Translations under genes and position numbers: made by a program
Assembly (NCBI GenBank): GCA_020073665.1
Contig: JAIQEU010000001.1
Span: forward strand, 186,001-250,000
From: Terriglobia bacterium
GTDB lineage: Bacteria > Acidobacteriota > Terriglobia > Terriglobales > Acidobacteriaceae
DNA: 64,000 bases
Reading direction: 5' to 3'
The notes under the pieces: model-generated
Database searches by the model: none
What the model was told of the DNA's origin: nothing
Seen by the model: the letters and a program-made list of their open reading frames with translations, nothing else
In this document: positions 34,915 through 44,226 of the stretch, piece by piece
Layout: each line of letters starts with the position of its first letter
Position numbering within the stretch: position 1 is the first letter of the stretch

Positions 34915-37583
34915 TTCTGCCTTAGCTCCGCTGTCCAGTTCGTCACTAAAGTGACCGGTTTTGACACCTGCTGGGGAGTTTCGATCACGATGAAGCGCTG
35001 GCCGTCCCCGGTCACATCGTAAGGACTGATGAGTCCGACATTCCCTAGCGGATTCCGCAGACGAAACATGGAGTGCGACGCGCCTACTTCCACTCCGTCG
35101 TTCTTCAGCTGGACGGGAGCTGAGACCAACGTGTTGTCCAAAGACCAGTAAAAAAGCTCTTTCCCGTCATGCCGCCACACCGGCAAGACTCCGCCTGCAC
35201 CAGATACCTGCCATTTGCCCGCTCCGCCGCCAAACTGCATCACGTACACTTCCGGCCTGCCGGATTCGGTCGAGTTGTATGCGACCCAGTGGCCGTCCGG
35301 AGAAAACCTGGCATTGGCTGCGACAAAGTTACCCTGCACCAACGCCACGGGCTTGCGGTCTCCCTCTAAAGGAAGCATCCAGATCTGGCCGGACGAAGCA
35401 AAATCTCCAACCCCAAACAACAGCGATTTGCCATCGGGCGACCAGTCCGAAGGCACGCGGTTCCGGCCATCACCCTCCAGCAGCAATTCTTCCTCGCCCA
35501 TCCCGTTCGAGGCCTTGCGATAGAGATTGTTCTTGCCGCGAGTGCCGCCGTAGGCGATCCAGTGCCCGTCGGGCGACCACACCGGTGTTGAACTTGCCCC
35601 CGCGCCAAACGTCAGCCGGGCATTCACCTGACGATTGAGTTCGTTAATCCATATCTCGCTGTTAACATCACCCGCCTCCGTCGCCAGCCGGGTGCCATCC
35701 GGTGAGAGCCTTATACTATTCAGGTTGAAGACTTTCTCTCCCGCCGTGCCCAGTTCTTTCCCCGAGCGGTCATACCACGCTGCCTGGTTAGGCATCAGGC
35801 CGCCGGCAGTGTACGCCAGAAGCCCAGCGCCAGAAACATCGAAGCCCGCTCTCCAGGTGGTCCCGTCCACCAGCACATCTTCCGCCACCCGCTCGGCTTG
35901 CCCACGCAATTCACCGGTCGCAGGGTCCATGGATTGCGCCATCAATTCACTCTCACGCATGAACAGCAGCCGTCCCGCCGCATACGTTGCGTTGGTGTAG
36001 GCAGTGATCACCAGCCGGTTCTCTTTGCCGTCAAGAGATGCGATGTAGATCCCGTCGTTCGGATCACGCGGCCGGTTATGGGTAAGCGCCAGATACAGAA
36101 AGTGCTTGCCGTCAGGAAGAAAATGCGGCCAGCGATGGCTGTCATGCTTTGAGGTATCCAGCACAGTCACCGGCTTGGGAACCCCTCCAGAGGCGGGCAC
36201 CTGCGCCAGACTGCTTTGGAATGCCGGGGCAAAAACTATCGTGCCCTGCGCGTTCCACGTTCCTCCGCGCCCCCCCGGGGCGTCGCACACCTCCGACGGC
36301 GTCCCTCCATCTATGGATACCGTCTTAAGTTTGCCGCCTGCGAAGAAACCCAGCGAATGACTATCCGCGGACCAGAATGGAAAGATCGCGCCGTCGGTTC
36401 CGGCCACAACGTGCGCATGAGCAGCGTTCAACATTCTGACCCACAGCACCGGCGCGCCCTGCTCGCGGGCCGAGACATAGGCCAGGGCACTGCCATCCGG
36501 CGCCAGCACTGCCGGGCCGGCAAAGTCGCCGGTCCACACCGGGGATGTGCCTTCCTCCGGTGGAATGGCCGACCGGATCACGCCCGCTGGCGTGCTGGGC
36601 CGAACGTACAGCGTTGCCACCACCGCGGCCGCGCACAGCACCAAAGTAGCCACGACCCACACGACCCTGTCGCGATGGCTCCGCTGGGAAGTAATAAGAG
36701 GAGCGGCGATCCCCGTCTGCGAGCCGCTTTCCAGAATCCAGTTCAATGCGCTGGTCAAGTCCGCGGCACTCTGCCAGCGCTCGTCCGGATCTTTCGCCAG
36801 ACATTTCTTCACCACACGCTCCAGCGCAGTTGGTGTCAGCGGTTGCAGTTGTGCCATCGATGGCGGTTCGCTCGACATGATCGCGACGATCAGGCTGGCC
36901 CGGCTGCTCCCGCTGAATGCCGCTTTCCCCGTCGCCATCTCATACAACACTTCGCCCAGCGCAAAAATGTCGGTCCGGGCATCAGCTTCTTTGCCTTCGA
37001 GCTGCTCTGGAGCCATGTACTGGAAAGTACCGACGATGGTGCCCTCGCCCGTCAGCTTCGAGTGCTCCATGGTCAAGTCCGTCAGAGCAGCTGCAAGTGG
37101 TGCTGCTCCGGATTGTTTTGCCAATCCGAAGTCCAGCAACTTGGCCCCGCTCTTGGTGAGCATGATGTTGGCGGGCTTCAAATCGCGATGCGTAACCCCA
37201 AGCTTGTGCGCCTTGGCCAGCGCACCGCTAATCTGCACCGCATAACGGATTACCTGTTCCGCCGGCAGCGGCCCCCTTATCAACCGATGCTCCAGCGTTT
37301 CGCCTTCCAACAACGCCATCACCAGAAAATCCACGCCATCCTGCTGACCGATGTCGTGCAACGTGCAAATGTGCGGATGCGACAGTTTGGAAACAGCTTT
37401 GGCTTCCCGCTCCAGACGCTGCTTCAGATTGGCGTCGGCGGTCAGACTCGCGGGCAGTACCTTGATTGCCACATCGCGTTCCAGCCGCGTGTCCCGCGCC
37501 CGGTACACTTCGCCCATGCCGCCAGCACCCAGCGGCGCAACGATTTCATACGGCCCGAGTTTGGTGCCCGCTGCCAGCGTCAT
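34911..37583 (-). CDS. Transmembrane Ser/Thr kinase with PD40 propeller sensor, array member 3
   Basis: 890 residues. Kinase motifs complete (GAGGMGEVYRARD, Lys41, HRDLKPAN, DFGLAK, MAPEQLEGKEADART). The activation segment resembles member 5 (an ALTDLTMEHSKLTGEGT string versus ALTEVTVADEKLTAKGM), placing these two in one subgroup. Membrane helix VVWVVATLVLCAAAVVATLY, then a propeller with FWSADSHSLGFFAGGKL and FSPDGHWVAYNSTESGRPEV. ATGA overlap with member 2 (37580-37583). Confidence 0.9.
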   Translation of the reverse strand: MTLAAGTKLGPYEIVAPLGAGGMGEVYRARDTRLERDVAIKVLPASLTADANLKQRLEREAKAVSKLSHPHICTLHDIGQQDGVDFLVMALLEGETLEHRLIRGPLPAEQVIRYAVQISGALAKAHKLGVTHRDLKPANIMLTKSGAKLLDFGLAKQSGAAPLAAALTDLTMEHSKLTGEGTIVGTFQYMAPEQLEGKEADARTDIFALGEVLYEMATGKAAFSGSSRASLIVAIMSSEPPSMAQLQPLTPTALERVVKKCLAKDPDERWQSAADLTSALNWILESGSQTGIAAPLITSQRSHRDRVVWVVATLVLCAAAVVATLYVRPSTPAGVIRSAIPPEEGTSPVWTGDFAGPAVLAPDGSALAYVSAREQGAPVLWVRMLNAAHAHVVAGTDGAIFPFWSADSHSLGFFAGGKLKTVSIDGGTPSEVCDAPGGRGGTWNAQGTIVFAPAFQSSLAQVPASGGVPKPVTVLDTSKHDSHRWPHFLPDGKHFLYLALTHNRPRDPNDGIYIASLDGKENRLVITAYTNATYAAGRLLFMRESELMAQSMDPATGELRGQAERVAEDVLVDGTTWRAGFDVSGAGLLAYTAGGLMPNQAAWYDRSGKELGTAGEKVFNLNSIRLSPDGTRLATEAGDVNSEIWINELNRQVNARLTFGAGASSTPVWSPDGHWIAYGGTRGKNNLYRKASNGMGEEELLLEGDGRNRVPSDWSPDGKSLLFGVGDFASSGQIWMLPLEGDRKPVALVQGNFVAANARFSPDGHWVAYNSTESGRPEVYVMQFGGGAGKWQVSGAGGVLPVWRHDGKELFYWSLDNTLVSAPVQLKNDGVEVGASHSMFRLRNPLGNVGLISPYDVTGDGQRFIVIETPQQVSKPVTLVTNWTAELRQK

Positions 37584-40291
37584 TTCTTCAGCTCCGCATC
37601 CCAGTTCAGGATCAGGTTGATGGGCTCGACCGTCGGCGCCTGGTCCATGGAATTCACCAGAAAGCGTTTCCCGTCGGGCGCCACGTCAAAAGCGCTTCCC
37701 TCCAGGTTGGCGGACTGGGCTGCGAGGCGCACGGTAAACAAGGCCTTGGGGGTGCCGATGCGAGGCACTGGGCCGCTCATATCAACGTCTGCCGCCATCA
37801 CGGTTGTGTTGTCGTGCGCCAGAAAAAACAGTTCTTTTCCGTCGCCCCGCCAGCGCGCGGAGCGGCCTCCATCAACCGAGACTTGCCACTTTCCCGTCTT
37901 GCCGGGAAACGGCGTAATGTAAACCTCTCGTCTGCCCGTCACGTATTCCGTGTACGCCAACCACTTTCCATCCGGAGAAAACCTGGCTTCTCCGGGGTAG
38001 GTTCCCGCCTCGCCGCCGATGAAGACGCGGGGTTTGCGATCGCCAGACGTGGGCAACAGCCACAGCGACCCCACTGAGAGATTCGGCTCGTAAATGATGA
38101 ATTGCCCGTCCGGAGACCAGTCATCGGGGCGGTCCTGGGTGTGCGAATCCAGCAGCATCTCGTCGCTACCTTCTCCGTTCGAAGCCTTCTCGTACAACTG
38201 CGGAAATTGGTTCCTGCGCGAGGACCAGTAGACAATATGGCCGCCATCCGGTGACCACACCGGCTGGCTATTGATCGAAGCATCGAAGGTCAGCCGCGTC
38301 TTGCCTCCGTGTACCAGATCGTAGATCCAGATATCCGAGGTTGCCCGCGACGGGTCTATGAGCGCCACAGCCAGCTTCCTTCCGCCGGGCGAAAGGTGGG
38401 GAGTTGAGTACCCGCCGGGATCGCCCACCAGACCCAATTGTTTTCCGGCCCGATCCAGCCAGCGCAATCGCGAAACCTGCACCGCGTCTCCGGTCCCCGC
38501 ATAAGCCAGCACCCCATTCTTGGAAACGGAAACAATCGCCCGGCTGTAAGGCAGGTTCGCAAGCACACCGTCTGCCAGGGGGGACGCGTCCCCATGGAGG
38601 CTCAGGTCCCTTGCATCAAACGGCTGCGCCATTAACGTGGTCTCACGCACAAAAAGCAAATACCCGGGTGGCGCGTAAACCAGGTTCGAGCGGTTGCGCA
38701 ACAACTGTTTTCGCTCTTTGCGGTCGGTCGAGCCTACATACGTGCTGGCGACCTCCGCTGCCACGTTCCTGGCAAAGTAAAGGAAGTGGCGCCCGTCGGG
38801 CAAAAACTCCGGCCAGCGATGACTGGTCTCTCCCGCCGGATCGAGTTCTGTCACCTGCATCGGCGTGCCACCCTGGGCAGAAACTCGATACAGGGGGCCG
38901 GCGTAGGTGGGGGCGAAGACTATGGTGTCCTGGTGGTTCCAGGTTCCCCCGCGGCCATCCACCGCGTCGCACAGCGCCTGTGCCGGACCGCCGCGGGCTT
39001 CAATCTTCTTGAGCTTGCCTTCGGCAAAGAAACCGATGTAGCGACTGTCCGCCGACCAGAACGGATAAGTTGCCCCATCGGTGCCGTCCAGCGGCTGGCT
39101 GGCAGCCGCCTGCAGGGGTCGTATCCAAAGCATCTGCTTCCCGTCTGCGTCGCGCGCCGCGAAGACCAAGCGCGTGCCATCCGGAGAAATCACCAACGGC
39201 CCTGTCAGGTCGCCCGCAAAAGCAAAGGTCGACTTCTCCGGTGCCGGAATGTAGACGTGAATTGCTTGCCGTTCTGTCTTCGTCTGTCCAAAGTGGATCA
39301 CCAGCAGCCACACACACGCTGCCAACAGCAGTGCCGAGGCTGCCCACAGGATCCGCTCGCGGTTTTTCCGGTGTGCCGCTACCGGCACCGATACGCCCGC
39401 TTGGGTTGCAGAAGACTCCCCGCCTTCCGCGATCCACCGCAGTTGTAGCTTCACATCGTGAACGGTCTCGAACCGTTCATCCGGATCCTTCGCCAGACAC
39501 GTTTTCACCACCCGGTCCAGAGCCGGCGGAGACATGGGTCGGACGACGGAAATCGGTTGTGGCTCGGAAGCCAGAATCGCTGCTACCACGCTTGCCGCCG
39601 TCTTCCCGGCGAACGCTCGCTTGCCCGTCGCCATCTCGTACAGCACCGCTCCCAACGCAAAAATATCGGAGCGCGGGTCAGCGTCTTTCCCTTCCACCTG
39701 CTCCGGCGACATGTATTGAAATGTCCCCACCACCGTGCCTCGGGCGGTCAGGGGCTGGCTGCCTCCCGGGGGCATCAGCGTCGCAGTCAGCCCCGAAGAC
39801 GGCGGAGTCGCCGGAGTTGCCGCCTTCGCCAGCCCGAAGTCCATCAACTTCGCCCCCGACTTGGTCAGCATCACGTTCCCCGGCTTCAGGTCGCGATGCA
39901 CCACCCCGCTCTTGTGCGCCCGCTCCAGCCCTTCACAAATCTCGATCCCGTACCTCAAGACCTGCTCCACCGGCAGCGGCCCCTTCATCAACCGGTCAGC
40001 CAGGGTCTCGCCTTCCAGCAACTCCATCACCAGGTAGTCGATGCCGGCCTGGTGCCCCACATCGTGCAGGGTGCAAATGTTGGGATGGTTCAGCGATGAG
40101 ATTGCCCGCGCTTCCCGGTCAAATCGCTGCTTGGCCTCGGGATCGGAAGAAAGATGGGTCGGCAAAACCTTGATCGCGACACTGCGATCCAGCCGCGTGT
40201 CCCGCGCCCGATACACTTCCCCCATGCCACCCGCCCCCAGCGGGGCGACGATCTCATACGGCCCGAGTTTGGTGCCCGCAGCCAGCGTCAT
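37580..40291 (-). CDS. Transmembrane Ser/Thr kinase with PD40 propeller sensor, array member 2
   Basis: 903 residues. An open frame extends 123 codons further upstream, but the start at 40291 is supported by an ATGA overlap with member 1 and by alignment of MTLAAGTKLGPYEIVAPLGA with the other members. Kinase motifs are intact (Lys41, HRDLKPGN with Asp134, DFGLAK with Asp151, MSPEQVEGKDAD). Membrane helix ILWAASALLLAACVWLLVI, then a propeller (FWSADSRYIGFFAEGKL, FSPDGKWLAYTEYVTGRREV). Closest to member 1: the kinase halves are almost the same in DNA. Confidence 0.9.
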   Translation of the reverse strand: MTLAAGTKLGPYEIVAPLGAGGMGEVYRARDTRLDRSVAIKVLPTHLSSDPEAKQRFDREARAISSLNHPNICTLHDVGHQAGIDYLVMELLEGETLADRLMKGPLPVEQVLRYGIEICEGLERAHKSGVVHRDLKPGNVMLTKSGAKLMDFGLAKAATPATPPSSGLTATLMPPGGSQPLTARGTVVGTFQYMSPEQVEGKDADPRSDIFALGAVLYEMATGKRAFAGKTAASVVAAILASEPQPISVVRPMSPPALDRVVKTCLAKDPDERFETVHDVKLQLRWIAEGGESSATQAGVSVPVAAHRKNRERILWAASALLLAACVWLLVIHFGQTKTERQAIHVYIPAPEKSTFAFAGDLTGPLVISPDGTRLVFAARDADGKQMLWIRPLQAAASQPLDGTDGATYPFWSADSRYIGFFAEGKLKKIEARGGPAQALCDAVDGRGGTWNHQDTIVFAPTYAGPLYRVSAQGGTPMQVTELDPAGETSHRWPEFLPDGRHFLYFARNVAAEVASTYVGSTDRKERKQLLRNRSNLVYAPPGYLLFVRETTLMAQPFDARDLSLHGDASPLADGVLANLPYSRAIVSVSKNGVLAYAGTGDAVQVSRLRWLDRAGKQLGLVGDPGGYSTPHLSPGGRKLAVALIDPSRATSDIWIYDLVHGGKTRLTFDASINSQPVWSPDGGHIVYWSSRRNQFPQLYEKASNGEGSDEMLLDSHTQDRPDDWSPDGQFIIYEPNLSVGSLWLLPTSGDRKPRVFIGGEAGTYPGEARFSPDGKWLAYTEYVTGRREVYITPFPGKTGKWQVSVDGGRSARWRGDGKELFFLAHDNTTVMAADVDMSGPVPRIGTPKALFTVRLAAQSANLEGSAFDVAPDGKRFLVNSMDQAPTVEPINLILNWDAELKK

Positions 40292-42981
40292 TTCTTCAGC
40301 TCCGCATCCCAGTTCACTACCAGCGTTACCGGTTCGTTGGTTACCTGGATGTTCTCTCCGTTCACCAGAAAGCGCTGTCCGTCTGCGGTGACGTCGAACG
40401 GTCCCAGTCCCTGCGACACGGCGTGCGTAGCAAATAGGGTGTGTGCGGTCCCCAGTTCCAATCCGTTGCCTCTTTGAGCAACGCTGACGGAATTTAAGTT
40501 TCGGTCCTGAGGCGAGATGAAGAACAGTTCTTTGCCATCGCCCCTCCAGCGCGGATTCACCCCGCCCGAAGTGGAAACCTGGTATTTCCCCGTCGCATCC
40601 GGAAAGTGCGTAATGTACACCTCCAACTGCCCGTCGTCGTCCGAGGTATACGCCACCCACTTGCAGTCCGGCGAGAACACGGGATCAAGGTCGTCGAACT
40701 CCGATTGCACCAGCGGGAAGGGCTTGTGGTCACCCCCAAGGGGTAACGCCCAGACGTCGTACCTGGTCTTGCTGGTGCCGGCCCTGCGTTCATAGAGGAG
40801 ATAACGTCCGTCATGGCAAACCGAGCGCGGCAGTTCAACCGTGTCGGGGGTTTCCAGCACCGTTTCGGTCGTGCCCGTTCCATCAACGGATTTTCGGTAC
40901 ATGTGGGGCAGGTTGTTTTGATCGGAAGCAAAGATCACGGATTGTCCATCCGGCATCCACACCGCATATGTCTCCCGGCCGGGCTCAAAAGTCAGGCGGG
41001 TCCTGGTCCCGCGCGCCAGATCGTAGACCCACACGTCCGGCGTGCCAAAGTGGATGTCAGTTACTCCCACCGCCACCTTGGTCGCGTCCGGCGACAGGCT
41101 AGGCCACAGGAACAGGTTCGTCCCGATATCGCTGACTTTTTTTCCGCTGCGGTCATACATCACCAGGTTCCAGCCGACCGCCGTATTCTGTCCGGGCTGG
41201 TACGCCAGCACCCCATTCTGCGAAACCGAGAACATGGCTCCTGAAGTCGCCCCATTTTCCGCCACGTGCTCGGCAATCGGTACCGGGTCGCCCGTCAAAG
41301 CCAGCTTGTCAGCATCGAAAGGCTGCTCCACCAGAGACTGCTCACGTATCGACAACAGGTGTCCGGGTTCGGCGTAAGCCGCCCCAAACGCCGTGCGCAA
41401 CAGCAAGTGGTGCTCTTTCGAGTCCAGCGCGCCCACATAGATTCCCGCGACATCAGTACCTTGGGAGCTGCGCACGAAGAACAAGTAATGTTTGCCATCC
41501 GGCAGGAAATTCGGCCAGCGGTGGCTGTTCTCTCCCCGGCTGGCATCGAACTGCGTTGCCTTCACCGCACTGCCGCCAGCAGCGGCGACGCGGTAGAGAA
41601 CATCGGTGGTACTTGGGGTGAACAGAATCACCCCATCCTTGCTCCAGCTCCCGCCTCGGCCAAGGCCCGCCTCACAAATCGTCTGCACCGAACCGGACGC
41701 TACATCCACTTTCTGAAGTTTGTTTCTGGCAAAAAAACCAATCGAGCGGCTGTCAGGCGACCAGAACGGGTGCCCCGCATTCTCCGTGCCCGACAATGGC
41801 CGCGCGGTCATGGAGTCGATGGATCGCAGCCAGAGCAGTATGCTCCCTTGTTTGTCGCGCGCCACGAACGCCAGTTGCTTGCCGTCCGGCGATATCGCCG
41901 GCGCTCCACCTTCAATGTCGAGCGAGAGGAACTCGCTGCCCTCCGGAGCCAGAATCGAAGCTCGAATCACCCGCCGTGGCTGTCCCGCTTGCGAAAAATA
42001 CACCGCCGCCAGCATTGCACCGGCAATCAGCGCGATGGCCGCAACCGCGCCCATCACCAGAGAAGATTTGCGCCGTGCCGCAACCGGGGCAGTCACCCCC
42101 GCCTGCGATCCCCCTTCTGCAATCCACTTCAACTGCAGCTTCAAATCGTGCACCGTCTGGAACCGTTCCTCAGGATCTTTCGCCAGACAAGTCTTCACGA
42201 CGCGCTCCAGCGCCACCGGCGCCATCGGCTGCACCGCCGATATCGGCTGCGGCTCCGACGCCAGGATCGCCGCCACTATGCTCGCCTGGCTCTTCCCCGT
42301 GAACGCCCGCTTCCCCGTCGCCATCTCGTACAGCACCGCTCCCAACGCAAATATGTCCGAGCGCGCGTCCGCGTCTTTCCCTTCTACTTGCTCCGGCGAC
42401 ATGTATTGAAACGTCCCCAGCACCGTCCCCTGCGCCGTCAGCGGATGACTGCCTCCCGGCGACATCAGCGTCGCAGTCAGTCCCGACGCCGGCGCATTCC
42501 CCGCCGTCACCGACTTCGCCAGCCCGAAGTCCATCAACTTCGCCCCAGCCTTAGTCAGCATTACGTTCCCCGGCTTCAGATCGCGATGCACCACGCCGTT
42601 CTTGTGGGCTCGCTCCAGGCCCTCGCAAATCTCAATCCCATACTTCAACACCTGCTCCGCCGGCAGCGGCCCTTTCATCAACCGGTCTGCCAGGGTCTCG
42701 CCTTCCAGCAGTTCCATCACCAGGTAGTCGACGCCGCCCTGGTGCCCCACATCGTGCAACGTACATATGTTGGGATGGTTCAGCGAGGAAATCGCCCGCG
42801 CTTCCCGGTCAAATCGCTGCTTGGCCTCGGGATCGGAAGAAAGATGGGTCGGCAAAACCTTAATCGCGACGCTGCGGTCCAGCCGCGTATCCCGCGCGCG
42901 ATATACCTCGCCCATGCCGCCCGCACCCAGGGGGGAGACGATTTCATATGGACCGAGTTTGCTGCCCGGGGCCAGAGGCAT
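40288..42981 (-). CDS. Transmembrane Ser/Thr kinase with PD40 propeller sensor, array member 1
   Basis: 897 residues and first in the array. Kinase 1-~285: GAGGMGEVYRARD, Lys41, HRDLKPGN (Asp134), DFGLAK (Asp151), MSPEQVEGKDADARSDIFAL. Membrane helix near 307-329 (LVMGAVAAIALIAGAMLAAV). The extracytoplasmic part (about 335-890) has PD40/TolB-like repeats (FWSPDSRSIGFFARNKL, FSPDCKWVAYTSDDDGQLEV, WRGDGKELFF). A TATAAT box lies 10 nt before its ATG. The lipase-like gene upstream ends 48 bp away on the same strand. Confidence 0.92.
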   Translation of the reverse strand: MPLAPGSKLGPYEIVSPLGAGGMGEVYRARDTRLDRSVAIKVLPTHLSSDPEAKQRFDREARAISSLNHPNICTLHDVGHQGGVDYLVMELLEGETLADRLMKGPLPAEQVLKYGIEICEGLERAHKNGVVHRDLKPGNVMLTKAGAKLMDFGLAKSVTAGNAPASGLTATLMSPGGSHPLTAQGTVLGTFQYMSPEQVEGKDADARSDIFALGAVLYEMATGKRAFTGKSQASIVAAILASEPQPISAVQPMAPVALERVVKTCLAKDPEERFQTVHDLKLQLKWIAEGGSQAGVTAPVAARRKSSLVMGAVAAIALIAGAMLAAVYFSQAGQPRRVIRASILAPEGSEFLSLDIEGGAPAISPDGKQLAFVARDKQGSILLWLRSIDSMTARPLSGTENAGHPFWSPDSRSIGFFARNKLQKVDVASGSVQTICEAGLGRGGSWSKDGVILFTPSTTDVLYRVAAAGGSAVKATQFDASRGENSHRWPNFLPDGKHYLFFVRSSQGTDVAGIYVGALDSKEHHLLLRTAFGAAYAEPGHLLSIREQSLVEQPFDADKLALTGDPVPIAEHVAENGATSGAMFSVSQNGVLAYQPGQNTAVGWNLVMYDRSGKKVSDIGTNLFLWPSLSPDATKVAVGVTDIHFGTPDVWVYDLARGTRTRLTFEPGRETYAVWMPDGQSVIFASDQNNLPHMYRKSVDGTGTTETVLETPDTVELPRSVCHDGRYLLYERRAGTSKTRYDVWALPLGGDHKPFPLVQSEFDDLDPVFSPDCKWVAYTSDDDGQLEVYITHFPDATGKYQVSTSGGVNPRWRGDGKELFFISPQDRNLNSVSVAQRGNGLELGTAHTLFATHAVSQGLGPFDVTADGQRFLVNGENIQVTNEPVTLVVNWDAELKK

Positions 42982-42991
42982 AGGTCGGGGA

Positions 42992-42997
42992 ATTATA
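42992..42997 (-). promoter_or_regulatory. -10 box for the kinase array
   Basis: A perfect TATAAT on the minus strand ends 10 nt before the ATG of kinase 1. Transcription would start within about 3-5 nt of the ATG, so the message would be leaderless or nearly so; no Shine-Dalgarno is seen in the 10-nt gap. No convincing -35 box at 17 bp, which suggests activator dependence or an alternative -35. Confidence 0.5.
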
Positions 42998-43029
42998 GAC
43001 CGTTGCTTTCCGGATAGGTTGACTGTTCC

Positions 43030-44226
43030 TTAGTGGCAATTGCCGGGAGCCGTCCGCCCCGCAAACCGCGCTTCGATCCACGCAATCTGGTCCTGCACCG
43101 AGTCTCCCACCACCTGCCCGGGGTCGCTACCTGGGAAGGTGTAGAACTGCACCCGGTCGCCTTGCCTGCACATGCGTGCCACCACCTGGGCAGCCGCCGC
43201 TGCCGGAGCCGCCGGATCGCCGGCGCTGCTGATCACCAGCAGCGGCCCAAACGCTCGCCTCAGCCCGGCCGTGTTCCTACTGAAGAACTGCTGCACAAAT
43301 CGGTTCTGTTCCCAGTCCAGCTTCACCATTTCATCGCGCCGAATCTCAGGACCCGCCTCTGGGCCTGCACAAGTCTTTTCTATCTGGTCGTACAACGTCA
43401 GCCCCTTCGCCGCGATCATGTCGCTCACCTGAAACTGCGGATAGACCGTCTTGACGCCATACGCCAGCCACGCTACCCGCCGATAGGAAGGCCCCAAGGC
43501 CAGACGCTCGTACATGTTTTTGACGTCATCGACTCCAGAAATAGCCACACTACCGAGATAGTTGGGATCGCGAATCTCCCCTTCCAACTCCGCCACTGCG
43601 ACCGCCGCCAGGCTTCCCTCGGCCGTTCCCATGGCAATCCACCTGGGGCCCAAGGCTGGCGCGGCCGCCCGCGCCGCCGGAATCACGTTGATTACATCGG
43701 TCGCATTTGAATCCATGTCAATCGCGGCGTTACGGAAATTCGTTCCCAGCCCAGCGTAATCCGTAGCCACCACCGCGTAGCCCAAGTTGACGTACATGGA
43801 GAGGAACGGTCCGTGCTCCAAATTTTGCCGCAGGGATGGCGCACAGCTGCGAGCGGCGCCGCTAAAGCCGTGCGCCCAGGCAATCACCGGCCAGCCACCG
43901 GCAGGCGGCCTGCGGTCCGGAACCAGAACCACTCCCGACACCGCCACATCCTCTCCCGTCGCCGAGCGCGTGTGATAAAGGATGCGTATCGCCGATACTT
44001 CGTCCGGCAAGTCGTAATCGTCGAACCGCTCCGAGCGGATCAGTTCTCCCGGTTTCCCCGCAGGCAGTGGAGCTGGAGTGTCATAGAACTTCGACAGTGG
44101 CAGTGTGCCGCGTACGCCCCATGGCTTCAGCCGCACCGCCGGCGCCCCTTGAGCCAGAGCCTCCCCGAGCAGCGTCGCTAGTCCAATGCACCCAATTGCC
44201 GTGGCCGCGCACAACCTACGTCTCAA
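43030..44226 (-). CDS. Secretory-lipase-fold alpha/beta hydrolase lacking catalytic Ser and His
   Basis: 398 residues from a TTG start that forms a TTGA overlap with the DUF1579 stop and has GGAAGG 7 nt upstream; an alternative GTG lies at 44271. Basic signal peptide (LRRRLCAATAIGCIGLATLL). The body follows the bacterial/fungal secretory lipase family (VIAWAHGFSGAARSCAPSL, NLGYAVVATDYAGLG, NYLGSVAISGVDD). The nucleophile motif, normally GHSQGG, reads GTAEGS here, and the DHGG-type His site reads SDPGQV. A catalytically dead or repurposed protein is likely. It precedes the kinase array. Confidence 0.78.
   Translation of the reverse strand: MRRRLCAATAIGCIGLATLLGEALAQGAPAVRLKPWGVRGTLPLSKFYDTPAPLPAGKPGELIRSERFDDYDLPDEVSAIRILYHTRSATGEDVAVSGVVLVPDRRPPAGGWPVIAWAHGFSGAARSCAPSLRQNLEHGPFLSMYVNLGYAVVATDYAGLGTNFRNAAIDMDSNATDVINVIPAARAAAPALGPRWIAMGTAEGSLAAVAVAELEGEIRDPNYLGSVAISGVDDVKNMYERLALGPSYRRVAWLAYGVKTVYPQFQVSDMIAAKGLTLYDQIEKTCAGPEAGPEIRRDEMVKLDWEQNRFVQQFFSRNTAGLRRAFGPLLVISSAGDPAAPAAAAAQVVARMCRQGDRVQFYTFPGSDPGQVVGDSVQDQIAWIEARFAGRTAPGNCH

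Noticed and set aside
36216-37922. 568-residue plus-strand ORF opposite the kinases (also 41266-43017, 583 residues)
   Set aside because: They lie exactly antisense to conserved kinase genes; their products are Arg/His-rich without domains, as expected from antisense GC-rich codons.
40292-40660. N-terminal extension of kinase 2 (123 codons)
   Set aside because: It overlaps the 3' end of kinase 1 in another frame, lacks any domain, and the coupled ATGA start matches the other four kinases.
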